Below, piece after piece: positions 61,478 through 64,000 of a DNA stretch of 64,000 nt. Numbering within the stretch: position 1 is the stretch's first letter; every line of letters starts with the position of its first letter. The stretch lies in assembly GCF_023276405.1 (NCBI RefSeq), contig NZ_JALRMO010000001.1, positions 1,550,001-1,614,000 of the forward strand, read 5' to 3'. Source of the stretch: Paenibacillus hamazuiensis (lineage in GTDB: Bacteria; Bacillota; Bacilli; Paenibacillales; NBRC-103111). The position numbers were made by a program, and so were the translations under genes. Under the pieces are notes generated by a model. That model was given only the letters and a program-made list of their open reading frames with translations, searched no databases and was not told the DNA's origin.

Positions 61478-63021
61478 TGTACAAAGTGCTGCTTGTGGAC
61501 GACGAAAGAATTATTTTGGACGGCATCACCGCGATTGTCGACTGGACATCGGCCGAAACGGTGCTTGCCGGCACCGCGCGCAACGGCCTCGAAGCCTACG
61601 AATTCATCGCCCAACATCCGCCGGACATCGTGATCAGCGATATCAAAATGCCCGGCATGGACGGGCTGCAGCTTGCGGCCAAAGTATCGCAGGAGTATCC
61701 CGGCATCCGCTTTATCATGCTGTCCGGCTTCGGCGAATTCGAATATGCGCAGTCGGCGATGCGTTACGGCGTCAAGCATTATCTGGTCAAACCGTGCAAC
61801 GAGAACAAAATCGCCTCAGCTTTGCGCGAGGTCGTCGCCGAGCTGAAGGCCGACGAAACGAAGGCGCAGTTCGTGCGCAGCATGAAGGAAGGCCTCGTCA
61901 AGGTGCTGCCGCATGTGAAGGAACAATTTTTGAAGGAGTTCGTTACGAACAAAACGTACGGCGGCGGGGATTGGGAATATTACCGCAAGCTGTTCGAGCT
62001 TGATCTCGGAGAGCGCAAGGTAAGGCTTGCCTTGTTCCAACTGGAAGGGGCCTTTGAATTCGAGCATTTGTTCGCGGTGAAAAATATCGCCGGCGACATT
62101 TTGTCCAACATCGTGCTCAGCTCGACGGTAGGCGACCATGTGCTGCTTGTGGCCGAAGATGCGAATGAAACGGACATGCACGAGAAGATGGAGCTGATCC
62201 GTCAAACGTTCCTGAAATATTACAAAATCGATTTGACCATCGCTTTGAGCGAGGCCGGGGACATTACGCAGGCGCGCTCCTTGTACAAGCAGACGCTGGA
62301 ATGCCTGAACCACCGGTTTTACTTGGGCGAAGGCGGGCTTATAACGAAGCGGGATTTGGCAGGTACGGGCGAGCGCGAGCGGAAGGAATTCGTTTTTGAC
62401 GAGGAAAAGCTGCTTCTGGAAATTAAGGCGGGCCGCTGGGACGGAGCCAAGGCCGGCATCGAACAGTATTTCGGACAAATCGGGGAACAGCGCTTCGACA
62501 TCCATACGGCCAAATCATACGTCATCCAGCTGTTTATGGCGATCATCCGGCTCGGCGACGAGGAGCAGATGAACGCTCATATGCAGAAGCTCGTTTCTCT
62601 GATGGAGCTGAACACGCTGCAGGCGCTGCAAGCGTATCTTCAGGAAACCGCCTCGGACATTTGCCAAAAAAGGTACCGCGAGACGGTGGGAAGACACAGC
62701 GCGATCGTGCAGAAGGTGATCGACAGCATTGAGGAGCAGCTGGGCAATCCCGAGCTGTCGCTCGGCTGGGTGGCTCATGAGCTTCTTTACATGAACGCCG
62801 ATTATTTGGGCAAGCTGTTTAAAAAGGAAACCGGCGAAAAGTTTTCCAACTACGTAATGAAAGCTCGCATCACCAAGGCGACGGAGCTCATCGAACGGAG
62901 CCCGGACGTAAAGATTTTCGAACTCGCGGAGCAGCTCGGCTTCGGCGACAATCCACAGTATTTCAGTCAGGTTTTCAAAAAATATGTCGGCTGCACGCCA
63001 TCGGAATATATGAAAGCGTAA
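61477..63021 (+). CDS. Response regulator with AraC-type DNA-binding domain (YesN type)
   Basis: A 514-residue regulator. The receiver at 1-120 has Asp8-Asp9, phosphoacceptor Asp55 (IVISDIKMPGMDG) and YLVKPCNENK. The middle domain (about 150-390) has no known motif. The C-terminal AraC domain carries LSLGWVAHELLYMNADYLGK and FELAEQLGFGDNPQYFSQVF. It is translationally coupled to the kinase (1-bp overlap). The shared boxes at 57730 and 63038 are the best candidates for its binding sites. Confidence 0.95.
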   Translation: MYKVLLVDDERIILDGITAIVDWTSAETVLAGTARNGLEAYEFIAQHPPDIVISDIKMPGMDGLQLAAKVSQEYPGIRFIMLSGFGEFEYAQSAMRYGVKHYLVKPCNENKIASALREVVAELKADETKAQFVRSMKEGLVKVLPHVKEQFLKEFVTNKTYGGGDWEYYRKLFELDLGERKVRLALFQLEGAFEFEHLFAVKNIAGDILSNIVLSSTVGDHVLLVAEDANETDMHEKMELIRQTFLKYYKIDLTIALSEAGDITQARSLYKQTLECLNHRFYLGEGGLITKRDLAGTGERERKEFVFDEEKLLLEIKAGRWDGAKAGIEQYFGQIGEQRFDIHTAKSYVIQLFMAIIRLGDEEQMNAHMQKLVSLMELNTLQALQAYLQETASDICQKRYRETVGRHSAIVQKVIDSIEEQLGNPELSLGWVAHELLYMNADYLGKLFKKETGEKFSNYVMKARITKATELIERSPDVKIFELAEQLGFGDNPQYFSQVFKKYVGCTPSEYMKA

Positions 63022-63037
63022 GCTGTCGGTTTTTTGA

Positions 63038-63109
63038 ACAAACATAACGGTTTTTTAAATTAACGTTTTACTCCCGATCATGGATAATTGTTAATGTAAG
63101 CACTAACAA
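63038..63109 (+). promoter_or_regulatory. Candidate YesN-activated promoter of the binding-protein gene
   Basis: A 21-bp box (63038-63058) matches the one at 57730 at 15 of 21 positions, including ACAAA and GTTTTTTAA. After exactly 24 bp comes GATAAT (63083-63088). Immediately downstream is an inverted repeat TTGTTA (63088-63093) and TAACAA (63104-63109). Confidence 0.6.
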
Positions 63110-63149
63110 AAACACATCGGACGCGATCTATGAAGGGGAGGATTTACAG

Positions 63150-64000
63150 ATGAAAAGAACGCTCACCGTTTTATTGTCGGCGGCGCTTGCTTTTACGGCC
63201 GCTGCGTGCGGCAACGCTAATCAAGGCAGCGGCGATCAAGGAAAATCGGGTGCGCCTGCCGCAACCGAACCGAAGAAGGAAACCGCCGCGGCGCCGTCCG
63301 GCGAGCCGGTCAAGCTGCGCATCGCCTGGTGGGGGGGACAAGCCCGTCACGATTATACGCTGAAGGTCATCGAGCTGTATCAGCAGAAAAACCCTAACGT
63401 CAAGATCGAAACCGAATACGCGGCATTTGACGATTACTGGAAGAAGCTCGCTCCGCAAGCAGCGGCAAACCAACTTCCGGATATCATCCAGATGGACGTA
63501 TCTTATTTGTCCCAATACGGCGGCCGCGGCCAGCTCGAGGACCTCGAGCCGTACACGAAAAACGGCAAGCTGGACATAAGCTCCGTCAGCCAAAACACGA
63601 TCGACAGCGGCAAATACGATGGCAAGATGTATCAAATGACGCTGGGTGTCAATGCACTTGGCATCCAGATGGACGCGGATATGCTGAAAAAAGCGGGAGC
63701 CGACGTACCGGGCAACAATTGGACCTGGGACGACATCGATAAGGTCGGAGCCAAGCTGAAAGCAAACGGCAAGCTGGTTGCCGACTATATGCGGTATGAT
63801 GTGTTCTTCCCTTATTACTTGAGAACGATGGGTCAGAAGCTGTATAACCCGGACGGTACACAACTCGGCTATACGGATGACAAATATTTTGTAGACTACT
63901 ACAAGCGTTACCAAAAGTGGTACGACAACGGTTACTTCCTTAGCCTCGACAAGCTGGCAACCAAGAAGCTTACACCGGAAGATGACGAGATGGTTATGGG
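63150..64000 (+). CDS. Sugar ABC transporter substrate-binding lipoprotein (YesO-like), 3'-partial
   Basis: The frame is open to the window end (283 codons visible). The signal peptide MKRTLTVLLSAALAFTAAAC ends in a lipobox Cys20. A linker is followed by a family 1 solute-binding domain (LRIAWWGGQARHDYTLKVIE, YAAFDDYWKKLAPQAAANQL, PDIIQMDVSYLSQY). The WWGG and QMDVSYLSQY features fit YesO/LplA-type proteins for pectin or complex-polysaccharide fragments. AAGGGGAGG precedes the ATG. Permease genes are expected beyond the window. Confidence 0.92.
   Translation, partial: MKRTLTVLLSAALAFTAAACGNANQGSGDQGKSGAPAATEPKKETAAAPSGEPVKLRIAWWGGQARHDYTLKVIELYQQKNPNVKIETEYAAFDDYWKKLAPQAAANQLPDIIQMDVSYLSQYGGRGQLEDLEPYTKNGKLDISSVSQNTIDSGKYDGKMYQMTLGVNALGIQMDADMLKKAGADVPGNNWTWDDIDKVGAKLKANGKLVADYMRYDVFFPYYLRTMGQKLYNPDGTQLGYTDDKYFVDYYKRYQKWYDNGYFLSLDKLATKKLTPEDDEMVM

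Noticed and set aside
1-64000. tRNA, rRNA, transposase, integrase or prophage genes
   Set aside because: None was recognised on either strand; the window reads as ordinary chromosome with accessory metabolic islands.

Overview
The window looks like a chromosomal segment of a spore-forming, low-to-mid GC Gram-positive of the Paenibacillaceae (Paenibacillus or Cohnella type). The basis is the strong AGGAGG-type ribosome binding sites, the large YesM/YesN sensor-regulator pairs next to sugar ABC transporters, GlpP, LtaS, NucB and PpaC, and the GC-rich but Firmicute-like protein set. No rRNA, tRNA, CRISPR array, prophage or intact insertion sequence was seen. The first gene (DHA2 transporter) and the last gene (sugar-binding lipoprotein) run off the window.

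Layout. 1-4.9 kb: transporter, short-chain dehydrogenase, TetR repressor and two imine-reductase-like enzymes that share ACGAAAC operator-like sites. 4.9-10.2 kb: a LysR gene divergent from a zwf-tkt-tal pentose phosphate operon. 10.4-13.4 kb: CynX-like exporter with divergent LysR, a 56-codon minus-strand gene not matched to any family, and a CWC cysteine-rich protein. 13.7-21.7 kb: an RbsA/RbsC/RbsB-type sugar importer followed by response regulator, histidine kinase and a membrane-tethered sugar-binding paralogue, together a likely three-component sensor. 21.9-27.8 kb: a metallophosphoesterase, the antiterminator GlpP, a leader hairpin and a Ugp-type ABC importer, read here as glycerophosphodiester uptake and use. 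27.9-29.4 kb: a GH97 C-terminal fragment and a PIN/antitoxin pair. 29.6-33.1 kb: Ser/Gly-rich lipoprotein, OmpR-type two-component pair, PadR regulator. 33.3-37.4 kb: MCP-CheW-CheA with a sigma-D-like promoter. 37.5-43.9 kb: HD hydrolase, KtrB, NucB-type nuclease, LysR/MFS pair, secreted copper-amine-oxidase-N protein. 44.0-46.9 kb: LtaS and a lipoprotein glycerophosphodiesterase. 47.2-52.4 kb: ArAE-family protein, second low-complexity lipoprotein, a remarkable multi-hairpin intergenic element, GH43 enzyme and PpaC. 52.5-54 kb: frameshifted flippase. 54.3-56.3 kb: TetR-MFS pair with shared operator boxes in both promoters. 56.5-57.7 kb: darcynin-like protein and TrmB regulator. 57.8-64 kb: two SGNH esterases, YesM-type kinase, YesN-type regulator and a YesO-like binding protein, resembling pectin/rhamnogalacturonan loci.

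The most interesting signals are the covarying hairpin pair at 49.2-49.5 kb, the shared box-plus-minus-10 architecture at 57.73 and 63.04 kb ahead of the esterase and binding-protein genes, the GlpP-adjacent leader hairpin at 23.46 kb, the tethered sensor binding protein at 20.8 kb and the short minus-strand gene at 12.8 kb. All family assignments are from reading the protein sequences; no database search was possible.
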